Below, piece after piece: positions 18,762-28,806 of a DNA stretch of 64,000 nt. Source of the DNA: Salipaludibacillus daqingensis (GTDB lineage: Bacteria > Bacillota > Bacilli > Bacillales > Salisediminibacteriaceae); assembly GCF_029891575.1 (NCBI RefSeq), contig NZ_JARZHF010000002.1:310001-374000 (forward strand), given 5' to 3'. Positions within the stretch are counted from its first letter, which is position 1. Each line of letters opens with the position of its first letter. The position numbers and the translations under genes are program-made. Under the pieces are notes generated by a model that worked only from the letters and a program-made list of their open reading frames with translations, was not told the DNA's origin and did not search any database.

Positions 18762-20249
18762 TTGTCATATAAAGAACGCCAAATGAGAACCCCGTTATTT
18801 AACGGGCTGCTTAAACATACTCAATCATCCCCTGTTCAATTTCATATCCCAGGACATAAACATGGAGAAGGTATGGATCCTGAGTTCAAACAATTCATAG
18901 GCCCTAACGCTTTATCCATTGACTTAATCAATATTGCTCCTCTCGATGATTTACATCATCCACATGGAATGATTAAAGAAGCGCAAGATTTAGCGGCAGA
19001 AGCATTTGGTGCTGACCACACATTTTTTTCTGTTCAAGGAACTAGTGGAGCGATCATGACAATGATTATGTCTGTGTGTGGACCTGGTGAAAAGATTCTT
19101 GTTCCGAGAAACGTTCATAAATCAATTATGTCTGCGATTATTTTTGCAGGTGCAACACCTATTTTTATCCATCCAGAGTTAGATGAAGAATTAGGTATTT
19201 CACATGGAATCACTACAGATTCTGTAGAGAGAGCGTTGAGAACACACCCAGACGCAAAAGGTCTAGTCGTTATCAATCCTACTTACTTCGGTATTTCAGC
19301 TAACTTGGAAGATATCGTGCGCATCTCACATTCCTATGATATACCTGTGCTCGTTGATGAGGCACACGGTGTTCATATACATTTTAACGAAAATTTACCC
19401 CCTTCAGCCATGCAAGCTGGTGCTGATATGGCTGCTACAAGCGTGCATAAGCTCGGTGGATCATTAACACAAAGTTCTGTCCTAAATTTACAAGGTGATC
19501 GTGTTTCTTATTTAAGGGTCCAAAGCATCATTAGTATGTTAACGACTACATCTACATCATACATCTTATTAGCTTCTCTTGATACCGCCAGACGTCATTT
19601 AGCCATGGAAGGTCATGATCAACTCGAAGACGTCATAAAGCTTGCTGATGATACGAGAAAGAAAATAAACAGCATTCCAGGAATTACATGTCCCGGTAAG
19701 GAAATACTAGATGAGAAAGCTATATTTGATTTAGATCCAACGAAATTAATTATCTCGATAAAAGAACTGAATATTTCTGGTTATGAAGTAGAAAAATGGC
19801 TAAGAAACCATGCAAATATTGAGGTAGAACTGTCTGATTTATACAATATTCTCTGCATAGTAACTATGGGTGATTCGAGAGAGACGATGGATAAGCTAAT
19901 TAAAGGGTTATCCGATTTATCTGAAGTGTTTTATTATTTACGAGAGGAACAGTTATCAACGATTCGTGTACAAGTTCCAAACATTCCCATTTTAGCAATG
20001 TCTCCTAGAGAAGCTTTCTATGCTGAGACGGAAGTGATTAAACTTGACCAATCAGCTGGAAGAATCAGCGCAGAGTTTATTATGATTTATCCTCCAGGAA
20101 TCCCTATCTTTATTCCTGGTGAAATCATTGAGCAAGAAAACTTAGATTATATTTTTAAAAACATGGCAGCAGGTCTTCCTGTTCAAGGTCCAGAAGATCA
20201 TACTCTAACTCGTATTCGAGTTATTCGAGAAAGAAAAGCCATCATTTAA
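18762..20249 (+). CDS. speA: Arginine decarboxylase (PLP-dependent, SpeA)
   Basis: PLP enzyme of the Orn/Lys/Arg decarboxylase class that makes agmatine, the first step of polyamine synthesis. The 495-residue protein has QFHIPGHKHGEGM at the N-terminus, the PLP-contact motif VDEAHGVH near 199 and the cofactor lysine in SVHKLGG (about K230). Length and sequence match B. subtilis SpeA. I choose TTG 18762, 6 bp after GAGGTG; the upstream GTG lies within that RBS. A SpeB/SpeE partner is not in the window. Confidence 0.94.
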   Translation: MSYKERQMRTPLFNGLLKHTQSSPVQFHIPGHKHGEGMDPEFKQFIGPNALSIDLINIAPLDDLHHPHGMIKEAQDLAAEAFGADHTFFSVQGTSGAIMTMIMSVCGPGEKILVPRNVHKSIMSAIIFAGATPIFIHPELDEELGISHGITTDSVERALRTHPDAKGLVVINPTYFGISANLEDIVRISHSYDIPVLVDEAHGVHIHFNENLPPSAMQAGADMAATSVHKLGGSLTQSSVLNLQGDRVSYLRVQSIISMLTTTSTSYILLASLDTARRHLAMEGHDQLEDVIKLADDTRKKINSIPGITCPGKEILDEKAIFDLDPTKLIISIKELNISGYEVEKWLRNHANIEVELSDLYNILCIVTMGDSRETMDKLIKGLSDLSEVFYYLREEQLSTIRVQVPNIPILAMSPREAFYAETEVIKLDQSAGRISAEFIMIYPPGIPIFIPGEIIEQENLDYIFKNMAAGLPVQGPEDHTLTRIRVIRERKAII

Positions 20250-20295
20250 CTTTGTTTTTTTAAAGTAGCTTCCATCAACAATCACTATCACAAAT

Positions 20296-20342
20296 AAAAA
20301 AGCGCTACTCCATAGAGAAAATCATGGGTTAGCGCTTTTTTA
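20296..20342. terminator. speA terminator
   Basis: A6 GCGCTA and TAGCGCT6 pair around a 22-nt internal region. It can work on both strands, though the DUF3055 gene on the other strand ends about 95 bp away. Confidence 0.85.
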
Positions 20343-20437
20343 TAGGTTTCTCGCATGACGGCAAGCATTCTTCGACTTTTTGTGTACCTGTAATCAATAT
20401 GTCGATCTTCTATGTCTTATCTAAGGTGAAATCCATT

Positions 20438-20734
20438 TTAATATTGGTTCTCTAACATCGTTGTTGGTAATGCTGATTTAAAAAACTCTGACAAAGCATC
20501 TGCATCTTTGTCAATTTTTACATTGAATAACTTCCTTAAATAATCTGTGTCATCCAAATCTTCTCTACTCAATAAAAGAGACCTTCCCGACTGCATACAT
20601 GTAATAAGCGGCTTCCCAAAAAACAAGTTCGTGTAAACGATCCCGAAATCATACCTTGAATGTTCCGTTGTTATTCCAATAAACTGCACATTCACACGTT
20701 CTGTCTCATCATAAAGTCTCTCATACAGCTCCAT
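20438..20734 (-). CDS. DUF3055 (SAV0927) family small protein
   Basis: The 98-residue product matches the DUF3055 pattern: YERLYDETERVNVQFIG, HSRYDFGIVYTNLFFGKPLI, MQSGRSLLLSREDLDD. This is a Firmicutes family of unknown function. GGAGG lies 8 bp before this ATG; the other ATG two codons upstream overlaps the RBS spacing. It is followed at 20810-21244 by another minus-strand gene upstream, with 75 bp between, so the two may be co-transcribed. Confidence 0.78.
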   Translation of the reverse strand: MELYERLYDETERVNVQFIGITTEHSRYDFGIVYTNLFFGKPLITCMQSGRSLLLSREDLDDTDYLRKLFNVKIDKDADALSEFFKSALPTTMLENQY

Positions 20735-20809
20735 CAGCATAACCTCCTTTCGATCATTAGTTAATTATACAAAAATTCTGTCAATTTAGCAAGCTCTAAT
20801 TAGAGCTTG

Positions 20810-21244
20810 CTAGAATGCTGATCTTTTTGTCTCAATAAAATGAACAAGCTCTTCTGCAAAAATCATGTCTTGTTTCGTAAACTGATAATCACTATCTATA
20901 AGACGTAAACTAATGATATAAACAAGCGATTTATTTTCATATACAGGTAAGAATAACACTTGATTTTGCTCTTTCCTTACATAACTAATGGAGCGTAAGC
21001 GATTAGCAAAAAGAAATCCTAATCCAAACTGTTCTTGTTCTTTGGTTAACCCTCTGATACCTAAAGCGTACTTCAAAGTATATTTCCCATGAAGATAAGA
21101 GTGTATTGTTAACGATACTTTCTTTTTACTGATTGCATGTATAGTTTTTAGCACTCGAACGATAAAGTCATCCCTATTTTCGGCATAATCGTAAGCCAAT
21201 CCTACCTCTAATCTAAGCTCATCAAGAAAATCAGATTTTTTCAT
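20810..21244 (-). CDS. GAF-like small protein, unknown function
   Basis: This 144-residue soluble protein starts MKKSDFLDELRLEVG and alternates helices and strands (KKVSLTIHSYLHGKYTLKYALGI, QVLFLPVYENKSLVYIISLRLI, QDMIFAEELVHFIE) in a way that resembles a single minimal GAF domain. No ligand residues can be named. GGTGGTG precedes this ATG; the longer frame to 21298 has no RBS. It may act as a sensor, but that is inferred only from the fold impression. Confidence 0.6.
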   Translation of the reverse strand: MKKSDFLDELRLEVGLAYDYAENRDDFIVRVLKTIHAISKKKVSLTIHSYLHGKYTLKYALGIRGLTKEQEQFGLGFLFANRLRSISYVRKEQNQVLFLPVYENKSLVYIISLRLIDSDYQFTKQDMIFAEELVHFIETKRSAF

Positions 21245-21568
21245 TTCTACACCACCATATCTAAGATGTCTCTGCCCTTTTTTACTTATTTGAGTCATTC
21301 TATCATATATTTTAAGAAAAAAATGTCGTGTTTTGTCTAATCCATTAAATTTTCATCAATCTGTTAAAATGACAATGCTCTCGTTCATAAAATATCCAAA
21401 ATCTGCTTTCTATCTAATCAAATGAGGATGATTGCCTTTATTAGATGCCGCAATACACCAAATAAACGCAGAAAAAATAACTTCTGCGTTTACTCAAGGA
21501 TCGACATATAGCATTACTTCTACAATAACTGGTTAAGACCTTTTGTTATTACTTTATAACATACAAAA
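21245..21568. other. Intergenic region with a deacetylase-gene hairpin
   Basis: These 324 bp contain no gene. An imperfect terminator-like stem (TAAACGCAGAA / TTCTGCGTTTA, 21463-21492) lies downstream of the deacetylase gene on the minus strand but has only a short T tract. Confidence 0.55.
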
Positions 21569-22474
21569 TTACTTAATCAAATTAGGATCGACGATTTCAT
21601 AGCCTTTTTCCCGCAGTCCTTCAACAATTCCCTCAAGTGCATCTTTTGTAAATTCTCTATCATGCATTAAAAGATTCGCACCATTTCCTAAAGCTGGCGC
21701 CTCAACCATGATTTCTTCTAATGCTTCTTTTTCCATATAACCGGCTTCCCAATCATATCCATAACTCCAGTTCATCCATTGCATGCCTTCATCTTCCATA
21801 AGCTCCTTCGAATAGTCTGTATTGACACCAAACGGGGCTCGAAAAAATCGTGGCCTCTCTCCTATAATTTCTTCTATAAGATCGTTTAAATGAACAATTT
21901 CTTCATATTGCTCTTCTTCACTTATGTTTGAAAGATTTGGATGTGTCATCGTATGATTCCCAATTTCAAAACCTAGCTCATGAATTTCTTTCAACTGCTC
22001 TTGTCCTTCTTCTGACTGAATAAAGTGACCATTAACAAAAAAGATAGCACCCGCATCTAAGTCTTTTAAAATTTGCGCCATTTCTGGGCCATAATTATCA
22101 GGTGCATCATCAATCGTCAGAAGAACAATCTCTTCATCTGCATCATCAATTGGTCTAATTGCAATATTGCTATCGATCTCATAAAGAGGTTCTTGATCTT
22201 CTAATGCTGTCTCCTCATTTTCCATGTTGCTATTTTCATTATTCTCATTAATAGATTCGTTGTTTTGATTTTCTTGATTGTTATCATTAGTCTCGTTTAT
22301 GTCCTCATTTAGATTTTCATTAGAGTTTAAATTGTTCTCTTCATTCTCATCTGTTAATTCTTCGTTCATCTCTGGTTCATTTCCATTTTCAATAGTGTTA
22401 TCCTCGTCGTTACCACACCCACTTAAAAAAATGGTTAACGCTAAAGGTACACTGAAGTATTTTGCTATTCTCAT
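21569..22474 (-). CDS. Polysaccharide deacetylase family lipoprotein
   Basis: Secreted CE4-family deacetylase, 301 residues. The N-terminus has a signal peptide with lipobox LSGC (Cys about 19). A long Asn/Glu-rich low-complexity linker follows (about 20-90), then a NodB domain with the metal/catalytic motifs: LTIDDAPDN (TxDD), GNHTMTHPNLS (HxxxH) and RFFRAPFGVN (RxPF/Y). Targets are probably peptidoglycan or another N-acetylated wall glycan. GAGGG upstream decides this ATG over 22513. The linker likely spans the wall. It is monocistronic. Confidence 0.9.
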   Translation of the reverse strand: MRIAKYFSVPLALTIFLSGCGNDEDNTIENGNEPEMNEELTDENEENNLNSNENLNEDINETNDNNQENQNNESINENNENSNMENEETALEDQEPLYEIDSNIAIRPIDDADEEIVLLTIDDAPDNYGPEMAQILKDLDAGAIFFVNGHFIQSEEGQEQLKEIHELGFEIGNHTMTHPNLSNISEEEQYEEIVHLNDLIEEIIGERPRFFRAPFGVNTDYSKELMEDEGMQWMNWSYGYDWEAGYMEKEALEEIMVEAPALGNGANLLMHDREFTKDALEGIVEGLREKGYEIVDPNLIK

Positions 22475-22896
22475 GCCTATCCCTCTTTCACTGATCAATT
22501 TATTCACCTTCAAACTTTACCATATATGAGGAAAAATTTATATCATTCTTCTAGCCCACTTGTTGATTAAAAATCAGACTAAAGACCTTATATTTTTTAT
22601 TGGTCTCCATATTTAGTATGATAGTTACCTATCTTTCTTAACAAATATCGTGTATTTACGACATTTTTCGGGGATTATATACATGTTCTCCTATAGAATA
22701 CTTGACCTTATGATATTTTTAGGTAAAATAAACAATGTTGCTCATTTTTGTTCGGCGTATTACTGACGAGTAGTTAACCATCTAATTTTGTAATTTTTAA
22801 CGCATTTTATTTTCTACTACTTAATCTGGGATGAGAATACCCAACGCCTAATTATAAAAATTATAATTTATTTCCATTCGAAAGGTGGATGATCAT
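22475..22896. other. Intergenic region upstream of the BCCT gene
   Basis: The 422-bp region has no gene. A plausible sigma-A promoter lies at 22702-22729 (TTGACC, 16-bp spacer, TAAAAT), giving a leader of about 160 nt to the BCCT start. I saw no recognisable riboswitch in the leader. Confidence 0.5.
22702..22729 (+). promoter_or_regulatory. Candidate sigma-A promoter of the BCCT gene
   Basis: TTGACC and TAAAAT are separated by 16 bp. The match is good but the spacer is one short of the optimum; there may be further osmotic or sigma-B control that I cannot see. Confidence 0.45.
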
Positions 22897-24399
22897 GTGA
22901 AAAAACTCACGCCTGTTTTTATGATTTCATTAGTCATTGCATTAGCTTTTATTATTTGGGGAGTGATCGCTCCCAATAATTTAGAATCTGTCACTGGATC
23001 CATTCAAGGCCTTATTACAGATCAGTTTGGTTGGTTCTATCTGTTAGCTGCAACTGGATTTTTGTCATTCGCGATATACCTTATTTTTAGTCCATTAGGA
23101 CGTATTAAATTAGGGGAAGATGACGAAGAGCCTGAATATAACTACTTAACGTGGTTTTCTTTCTTATTTACAGCTGGAATGGGAATTGGTTTAGTTTTCT
23201 GGGGTGTTGCTGAACCAATGTATCATTTTTTCGATCCTTCTCCTGCAGCAAATGTTGAAGGTGGGTCTATAGAGGCTGCTGGAGCTGCCTTAAGATATTC
23301 CTTCTTTCACTGGGGACTTCATCCATGGGCTATTTATTCTGTTGTAGCTCTGACGTTAGCTTATTTTAAATTTAGAAAAGGTTCTCCTGGTGTCGTTAGC
23401 GCCGCATTTGAACCATTACTTGGTGATAGAGTAAACGGTGGAGTCGGAACAGCAATCAACGTCATCGTTGTGTTCGCAACCATTTTTGGTGTAGCGACTT
23501 CCCTTGGTTTTGGTACTGCGCAAATCGGAGGCGGCTTATCTGACGTTTTCGGTGTAGCAAATACACCAACGCTACAAATCATTATCATTTTAGTCGTTAC
23601 CGTTTTGTATATGATTTCTTCTCAAACAGGACTAAACGTTGGGATTCGAATTTTAAGTAAAGTGAATATATACCTAGCAGTTATTTTAATGTTATTTTTA
23701 CTATTTTCCGGTCCAACAAACTTTATTATGAACTCATTTACACAAACGTTTGGAAGTTACGCTCAAAACTTAGTATCTATGAGTTTTCAGCTTGATACTT
23801 TCAATTTAGAGTCAAATTGGGTTGAAGATTGGACAATCTTTTATTGGGCTTGGTGGCTTGCATGGGCGCCATTTGTAGGTACATTTATTGCGCGTGTTTC
23901 AAGGGGACGAACAATCCGCGAATTTATCATCGGTGTCATTGCCGTACCAACAATATTTGGAGCTTTATGGTTTTCCGTATTCGGTGGTACCGCAATTAAT
24001 TTACAATATATTCAGAATGTCGATGTTATTGGCGTCATGGATTCAGAAGGGATGGAAACAGCCTTATTCTTTGTTTTACAGCAATTTAATTTCGGTTGGA
24101 TCATGTCGATCATTGCGATTCTTTTGATTGCATCATTCTTCATCACATCAGCAGACTCCGCTACATTCGTTTTAGGAATGCAAACGACAAATGGCAGTCT
24201 TAACCCTCCAAATAACGTTAAGTTTATCTGGGGGATCATACAATCCGCTACAGCGGCAGTTCTTCTCTGGTCAGGTGGATTAGAAGCACTGCAAACAGCA
24301 GCGATCATCGCTGCATTTCCATTTGTGATCATTATGATTTTCATGATTATTAGTCTAATGATATCTCTTAAAAAAGAAAAAATACCGCCAAGAAAATAA
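22897..24399 (+). CDS. BCCT family transporter (betaine/choline/carnitine type)
   Basis: Secondary transporter for quaternary ammonium osmolytes, 500 residues with 12 membrane helices. The family signatures are clear: FSFLFTAGMGIGLVFWGVAEP, the glycine-rich substrate helix, and the aromatic box WAWWLAWAPFVGTFIARVSRGRTIREF. It is most like OpuD-type Na+-coupled glycine betaine importers. I start at GTG 22897, 8 bp after AAAGGTGG; an upstream in-frame GTG lies within the RBS. It has its own terminator and is probably induced by osmotic stress. Confidence 0.93.
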   Translation: MKKLTPVFMISLVIALAFIIWGVIAPNNLESVTGSIQGLITDQFGWFYLLAATGFLSFAIYLIFSPLGRIKLGEDDEEPEYNYLTWFSFLFTAGMGIGLVFWGVAEPMYHFFDPSPAANVEGGSIEAAGAALRYSFFHWGLHPWAIYSVVALTLAYFKFRKGSPGVVSAAFEPLLGDRVNGGVGTAINVIVVFATIFGVATSLGFGTAQIGGGLSDVFGVANTPTLQIIIILVVTVLYMISSQTGLNVGIRILSKVNIYLAVILMLFLLFSGPTNFIMNSFTQTFGSYAQNLVSMSFQLDTFNLESNWVEDWTIFYWAWWLAWAPFVGTFIARVSRGRTIREFIIGVIAVPTIFGALWFSVFGGTAINLQYIQNVDVIGVMDSEGMETALFFVLQQFNFGWIMSIIAILLIASFFITSADSATFVLGMQTTNGSLNPPNNVKFIWGIIQSATAAVLLWSGGLEALQTAAIIAAFPFVIIMIFMIISLMISLKKEKIPPRK

Positions 24400-24406
24400 T
24401 ATAACA

Positions 24407-24442
24407 AAAACTCCTCCATAAATTTTATATGGAGGAGTTTTT
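24407..24442 (+). terminator. BCCT gene terminator
   Basis: The 14-bp stem AAAACTCCTCCATA / TATGGAGGAGTTTT with a 7-nt loop runs into TTA-rich sequence immediately after the stop. Confidence 0.93.
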
Positions 24443-24794
24443 ATTTGCCTTTTAATTAACCAATTATTATTACCACTCTTATTACAGACTAGTTCCTGTT
24501 TGCTTATCTAACTTTTTTGATAACCTCTGATAATATTTTCATAAATTTGTTAAATTGTGAAACTTTTCTGTCTTTCCCTTCGTCTAATAGTAATAGAGAG
24601 GTTAAATCATTATCCCTCGAAAGTTATCATTTTTTTCAACTTTGTATTATTACATAAACCTTTCCATCTTTCACAGTAGTTATCAATTAGGTAACAGTTT
24701 GATTACGAGTCTCTTTTAATCATGAAGTGATGGTACGATAAGATTATTGATATGAATTAGAGAAGATTTTGGTCATAGAAGGGAGTGAGCATGA
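24443..24794. other. Intergenic region upstream of the thioredoxin-like lipoprotein
   Basis: No gene is visible. A weak extracytoplasmic-sigma-like pair (TGAAAC at 24558, then CGTC 17 bp later) lies about 215 bp before the start codon; it lacks the CGTA of a good sigma-W promoter. Confidence 0.4.
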
Positions 24795-25199
24795 ATGAAT
24801 CGTATATGTATTCTTATATTTATGTCTTCATGCCTCTATTTAACAAGTTGTGACTCACAAGCAATCATAGGTAGTTATCCATTTTTAGAGGAAAGTGAGA
24901 GCGAAAAATCCATCGTTACAATTCTGTTTTCGGACGAGCATAATCATAGACAAGAACATAATTATTACGATGCTTTAATTGAAGCGCAGCAAACCCATCC
25001 AAATAAGCTTTCCAATGTAAATATTGTATCCGCATCAGAAACAGAACTTATAGATTATTATGAAGTAGAGGATTTTCCAACATTACTTTTGGTAGAAGAC
25101 TTAGATGTCAAACTCCGTATTGAAGGAGTTCAAGATCTTTCTTTTATTTCTAGTAAGTTAGAAATTGCTTTAGAGGAGAAGTTTGACGCTGCTTCATAG
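24795..25199 (+). CDS. Small lipoprotein with thioredoxin-like fold lacking CxxC
   Basis: The 134-residue product has a signal peptide with lipobox LTSC (Cys about 19). The mature part runs IVTILFSDEH, then ANIVSASE-type strands, then EVEDFPTLLLVEDLDVKLRIEG, which is the cis-Pro loop pattern (FPTLLL) of thioredoxin-like proteins. No CxxC active site exists; after the lipobox there are no cysteines. A redox role is therefore unlikely, and it may act as a binding or structural domain outside the membrane. RBS GGGAG lies upstream. It stands alone between the BCCT gene and pdhD. Confidence 0.7.
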   Translation: MNRICILIFMSSCLYLTSCDSQAIIGSYPFLEESESEKSIVTILFSDEHNHRQEHNYYDALIEAQQTHPNKLSNVNIVSASETELIDYYEVEDFPTLLLVEDLDVKLRIEGVQDLSFISSKLEIALEEKFDAAS

Positions 25200-25342
25200 C
25201 TAAGGTTTATTAAGAAAACCTTGCTTATTGCCAAGTCCTGACGAAAGCCTTCGTATTTTTTCCTTTAGTTTATTGACAGAGTTAGACTTTCTTCATTATA
25301 AAAAGAAACCCTTTTTTGTACTTTATATACTATTCTAACTTA

Positions 25343-25378
25343 AAAAGACTGTTGAGATTTTTCTCAACAGTCTTTTAT
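25343..25378 (+). terminator. Terminator after the thioredoxin-like lipoprotein
   Basis: The stem AAAAGACTGTTGAGA / TCTCAACAGTCTTTT with a 4-nt loop is a strong terminator, about 145 bp after the stop. A smaller stem (AAGGTTT / AAAACCTT, 25202-25224) precedes it. Confidence 0.85.
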
Positions 25379-25513
25379 AATTTAGAGTCGAAGTTGCTGT
25401 TTGTAACCTATTTTCTATATGCAAAGCTTCAACCCTCTTTTTTACACTGAAATACTTGTTTTTTTCGTTTATTCAACCTCAATCTAATATACTATACTCC
25501 CTGCCATAAGTAA

Positions 25514-25860
25514 CTGAAAGTCACTATCTATCTCGCTCACTGCCTTTCACCGTCGACGCTCTCTCGCTTCGGTCACTATACGCACCTTTTACTTCCCGAT
25601 AACGCGACTGGGAGCTGCTGAAAGTCGCTATCTATCTCGCTTACTTCCTTTCATCGTCGATCCTCTCTCGCTTCGGTCACTATAACTACCCTTTACTTCC
25701 CGAAAACGAGGCTACATGCAACTAAAAGGCCTATACAACTCGCTCACTGCCTTTCACCGTCGATCCTCTCTCGCTTCGGTCACTATAACTACCCTTTACT
25801 TCCCGAAAACGCGGCTACATGCAACTAAAAGGCACTTTGCAACTCGCTTACTTCCTATCA
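25514..25860. repeat. Tandem array of about 104-bp non-coding repeats
   Basis: Three full units and a partial fourth start near 25514, 25618, 25722 and 25825 (spacings 104, 104, 103). Shared blocks include CTCGCT(C/T)ACT(G/T)CCTTTCA, CTCTCTCGCTTCGGTCACTA and TTTACTTCCCGA(A/T)AACG. Units 2 to 4 are closer to each other than to unit 1. No frame runs through with a ribosome binding site, so it is probably non-coding. It lies between a terminated lipoprotein gene and the pdhD terminator, in an 850-bp gene-free stretch (25200-26049). Confidence 0.85.
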
Positions 25861-26010
25861 TCAACGTGCATCTCCCAAAAGCCAGCAACATGATCCTATA
25901 TGATTTTCTTAATCACACCACCATTTTTACCCACTTATGACACCTCTCCTACGATCATCATAACCAATCTTATCTACAACTCAAAAATCTATATTTTTCC
26001 AAAATTACAT

Positions 26011-26042
26011 AAAAAACTCGTAACAGCGTGCTGTTACGAGTT
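26011..26042 (-). terminator. pdh operon terminator
   Basis: The 14-bp stem AAACTCGTAACAGC / GCTGTTACGAGTTT with a 2-nt loop is followed on the minus strand by T6, just after the pdhD stop. Confidence 0.95.
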
Positions 26043-26049
26043 TAGTCCA

Positions 26050-27459
26050 TTATTTTACAACATGTATTGGCATGCCTAGCGCAAGTTCAGCTGTTTCCAT
26101 TGTAATTTCACCTAATGATGGGTGAGCATGGATTGTTAAAGCAAGATCTTCTGCAGTCATACCAGCTTCAATCGCTACACAAGCTTCAGAAATCATATCA
26201 GAAGCATTATGTCCTGCGATTTGAACACCTAAGACTAGTCCATCTTCTTTGCGTGTAATCATTTTCAAGAATCCTTCAGACTCATTTAATGACAATGCAC
26301 GTCCATTAGCTTGGAATGGGAACTTGGATGCAACATAATCCAAACCTTCCTCTTTCGCTTGCTTCTCGTTAAGACCAACACTTGCTAGTTCAGGACCTGA
26401 AAATACTACTTCAGGAATTGCTGTGTAGTCAATTTCTGATGCTTCTCCTGAAATAGCTTCCGCTGCTACTTTGGCTTCATAAGAAGCTTTATGAGCAAGG
26501 GCAGGACCTGCTACGATGTCTCCAATAGCATAAATATTACCTGCTGATGTACGACACTGTTTATCAATCTTAACAAGCCCTTTATCATCAAGCTCAATAC
26601 CAGCTTGTTCTAAACCTAACTCATCTGTGTTTGGTCGACGTCCAACAGTGACGAGAAGAACATTTCCTTCAAATTCTTCTTCTTTTCCTTTTACTTCGGC
26701 TTTAACTTTCACACCATTTTTTGTTTCTTCCATTTCTTGTGCAAAAGCTTCTGTTTTAATCGTTACACCCGCTTTTTTCAAGCGTTTAGAAACAAGCTGA
26801 CTCATTTGTTTTTCAAATCCAGGAAGGATCGTTTTCGTACCTTCTAGTATCGTAACTTCTGAACCTAAATTCGCATAAGCCGAACCTAATTCAACACCGA
26901 TGTAACCTCCACCGATCACAACCATTTTTTCGGGTACTTCTTTAAGAGAAAGTGCCCCTGTAGATGACATTACTTTGTCACTCCATTTGAATTTAGGCAA
27001 TTCAATTGGGGAAGATCCAGTTGCTACGATACAGTTATCAAATTTATACGTTTGTGACGTTTTTTCATCCATGATTTTTACAGTAGAATCATCAACGAAA
27101 TACGCTTCTCCTTTAACGATATTTACTTCGTTACCTTTGAGAAGTCCTTCCACACCACCCGTTAACTTATCTACAACCGATGCTTTCCATTCTTGAACTT
27201 TAGAAAAATCAAGTTTAACTTCTCCGACAGAAATACCAATATCTTCGGAATTTCCAGCATTATGATAACGATGACCTGCTTCAATTAACGCTTTTGATGG
27301 GATACACCCTACGTTTAAACAAACGCCTCCCATATTTTCTTTTTCAACAATTGTTACTTTTTGTCCTAGTTGTGCTGCTCTAATTGCAGCAACATACCCT
27401 CCTGGACCTGAACCAATAACTAACGTACCTACTTCTTCTGGAAAATCTCCTACTACCAT
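26050..27459 (-). CDS. pdhD: Dihydrolipoyl dehydrogenase (E3 of pyruvate dehydrogenase)
   Basis: FAD enzyme that re-oxidises dihydrolipoyl groups of E2 and passes electrons to NAD+. The 469-residue protein has the FAD Rossmann [17 protein letters not shown], the redox disulfide [15 protein letters not shown], a central NAD-binding [13 protein letters not shown] and the C-terminal His-Glu pair in [17 protein letters not shown] lies upstream. It follows pdhC by 3 bp and ends in a strong terminator, closing the pdhABCD operon. Confidence 0.98.
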   Translation of the reverse strand: MVVGDFPEEVGTLVIGSGPGGYVAAIRAAQLGQKVTIVEKENMGGVCLNVGCIPSKALIEAGHRYHNAGNSEDIGISVGEVKLDFSKVQEWKASVVDKLTGGVEGLLKGNEVNIVKGEAYFVDDSTVKIMDEKTSQTYKFDNCIVATGSSPIELPKFKWSDKVMSSTGALSLKEVPEKMVVIGGGYIGVELGSAYANLGSEVTILEGTKTILPGFEKQMSQLVSKRLKKAGVTIKTEAFAQEMEETKNGVKVKAEVKGKEEEFEGNVLLVTVGRRPNTDELGLEQAGIELDDKGLVKIDKQCRTSAGNIYAIGDIVAGPALAHKASYEAKVAAEAISGEASEIDYTAIPEVVFSGPELASVGLNEKQAKEEGLDYVASKFPFQANGRALSLNESEGFLKMITRKEDGLVLGVQIAGHNASDMISEACVAIEAGMTAEDLALTIHAHPSLGEITMETAELALGMPIHVVK

Positions 27460-27462
27460 TAT

Positions 27463-28767
27463 TTATCCCTCCATTACGAGTAATTGCGGATCGTTCAATA
27501 GACGTTTAATATGATTTAGCGCATGCTGAGCCGTTGCACCATCAATGATACGATGATCAAAGCTTAATGACAAGGCTAATACTGGAGCTACAACCACTTC
27601 TCCATCTTTTACAACTGCTTTTTCTGCAATACGACCAAGACCTAAAATCGCAACTTCTGGATGGTTTATAACTGGTGTAAACCATTGTCCTCCTGCTGAA
27701 CCAATATTTGTAATTGTTGTGGAAGCACCTTTCATCTCGTCCGACGAAAGAGAACCTTCACGTGCTTTTGTTGCCAACTGATTAATTTCGTCAGAAATAC
27801 TGAAAATTGATTTACGGTCTGTATCTTTAACAACAGGAACCATCAATCCTTTTTCCGTATCAGCTGCAATTCCGATGTTATAGTAGTGTTTATGAACAAT
27901 CTCTTCTGTTGAATCATCAAGAGAAGTATTTAAAATTGGATATTCACGAATAGCAGATGTTAAAGCTTTAACAACGTAAGGTAAGAAAGTAAGTTTCACA
28001 CCTTTTTCTTCTGCAACTGGCTTAAATTGTTTTCTGTGAGCAACAAGGTCAGTCACTTCAATTTCATCCATTAACGTCACGTGAGGAGCTGTATGTTTAG
28101 AGTTAACCATTGCTTTAGAGATTGCTTTACGGATACCTGACATTTTTTCACGTGTTTCTAATTCTTCATTTGCAGGTTTATAAGCAGCAACAGATTTTTT
28201 CTCTTGTTTTGGTGCTGCTTCTTCTGGTGAATCAGCATCCGTTTGAGTAGAATCTCCCGCTTGACTATCACCTGAAAGGTAAGCATCCACGTCTTCTTTT
28301 AATACTCGACCGTTTTTGCCTGTGCCTTTTACTTTGCGAATGTTTACATCTTTTTCTCGTGAATATTTTCTTACAGACGGCATTGCTATGACACGACTGC
28401 TTTCATCCACTTCTTCTTCAGCTGCAGGCTCGCCTGATTTAGATTCCTCTTTTGTCGAAGATTCTTCTGCTTTTTCTTCTGTTTCTTCTTCCTCTTCATC
28501 GCTTCCGTGAGCTTCAGCAGGTTGTTCAGCATCCGTCTCAAACGAAATGATTACTGTTCCAACTTCTGTTACGACGCCTTCTTCAACGTGTAGTTTTTCG
28601 ACTTTACCATCAACAGGAGAAGGAATTTCTACTACTGCTTTGTCGTTTTGAACTTCACATAAAACGTCATCTTCTTTTACTTCGTCGCCTTCTTTCACTT
28701 CCCACTTAACGATTTCACCTTCGTGAATTCCTTCACCTATATCAGGAAGTTTAAACTCATATGCCAT
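27463..28767 (-). CDS. pdhC: Dihydrolipoyl acetyltransferase (E2 of pyruvate dehydrogenase)
   Basis: Core of the PDH complex, 434 residues. One N-terminal lipoyl domain (about 1-80) has the lipoylated lysine in VQNDKAVVE. An acidic, Glu/Ser-rich linker (about 85-125) leads to the E3-binding domain ([27 protein letters not shown]), then a second linker and the catalytic domain ending with [11 protein letters not shown] (His-Asp). I start at MAYEFKLPD because GGAGGC precedes it. A long hairpin lies in the 91-bp gap between pdhB and pdhC. Confidence 0.98.
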   Translation of the reverse strand: MAYEFKLPDIGEGIHEGEIVKWEVKEGDEVKEDDVLCEVQNDKAVVEIPSPVDGKVEKLHVEEGVVTEVGTVIISFETDAEQPAEAHGSDEEEEETEEKAEESSTKEESKSGEPAAEEEVDESSRVIAMPSVRKYSREKDVNIRKVKGTGKNGRVLKEDVDAYLSGDSQAGDSTQTDADSPEEAAPKQEKKSVAAYKPANEELETREKMSGIRKAISKAMVNSKHTAPHVTLMDEIEVTDLVAHRKQFKPVAEEKGVKLTFLPYVVKALTSAIREYPILNTSLDDSTEEIVHKHYYNIGIAADTEKGLMVPVVKDTDRKSIFSISDEINQLATKAREGSLSSDEMKGASTTITNIGSAGGQWFTPVINHPEVAILGLGRIAEKAVVKDGEVVVAPVLALSLSFDHRIIDGATAQHALNHIKRLLNDPQLLVMEG

Positions 28768-28806
28768 GTTAAATGCCTCCAATTCTATATATCTTGTTTA
28801 AAAGAG

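Noticed and set aside
24558-24584. TGAAAC-N17-CGTC, sigma-W-like promoter
   Set aside because: The -10 should be CGTA, spacing is at the upper limit and it lies about 210 bp before the gene.
25716-25940. 74-codon frame inside the tandem repeat array
   Set aside because: No ribosome binding site, the sequence is repeat-derived and the frame does not continue through the other units.
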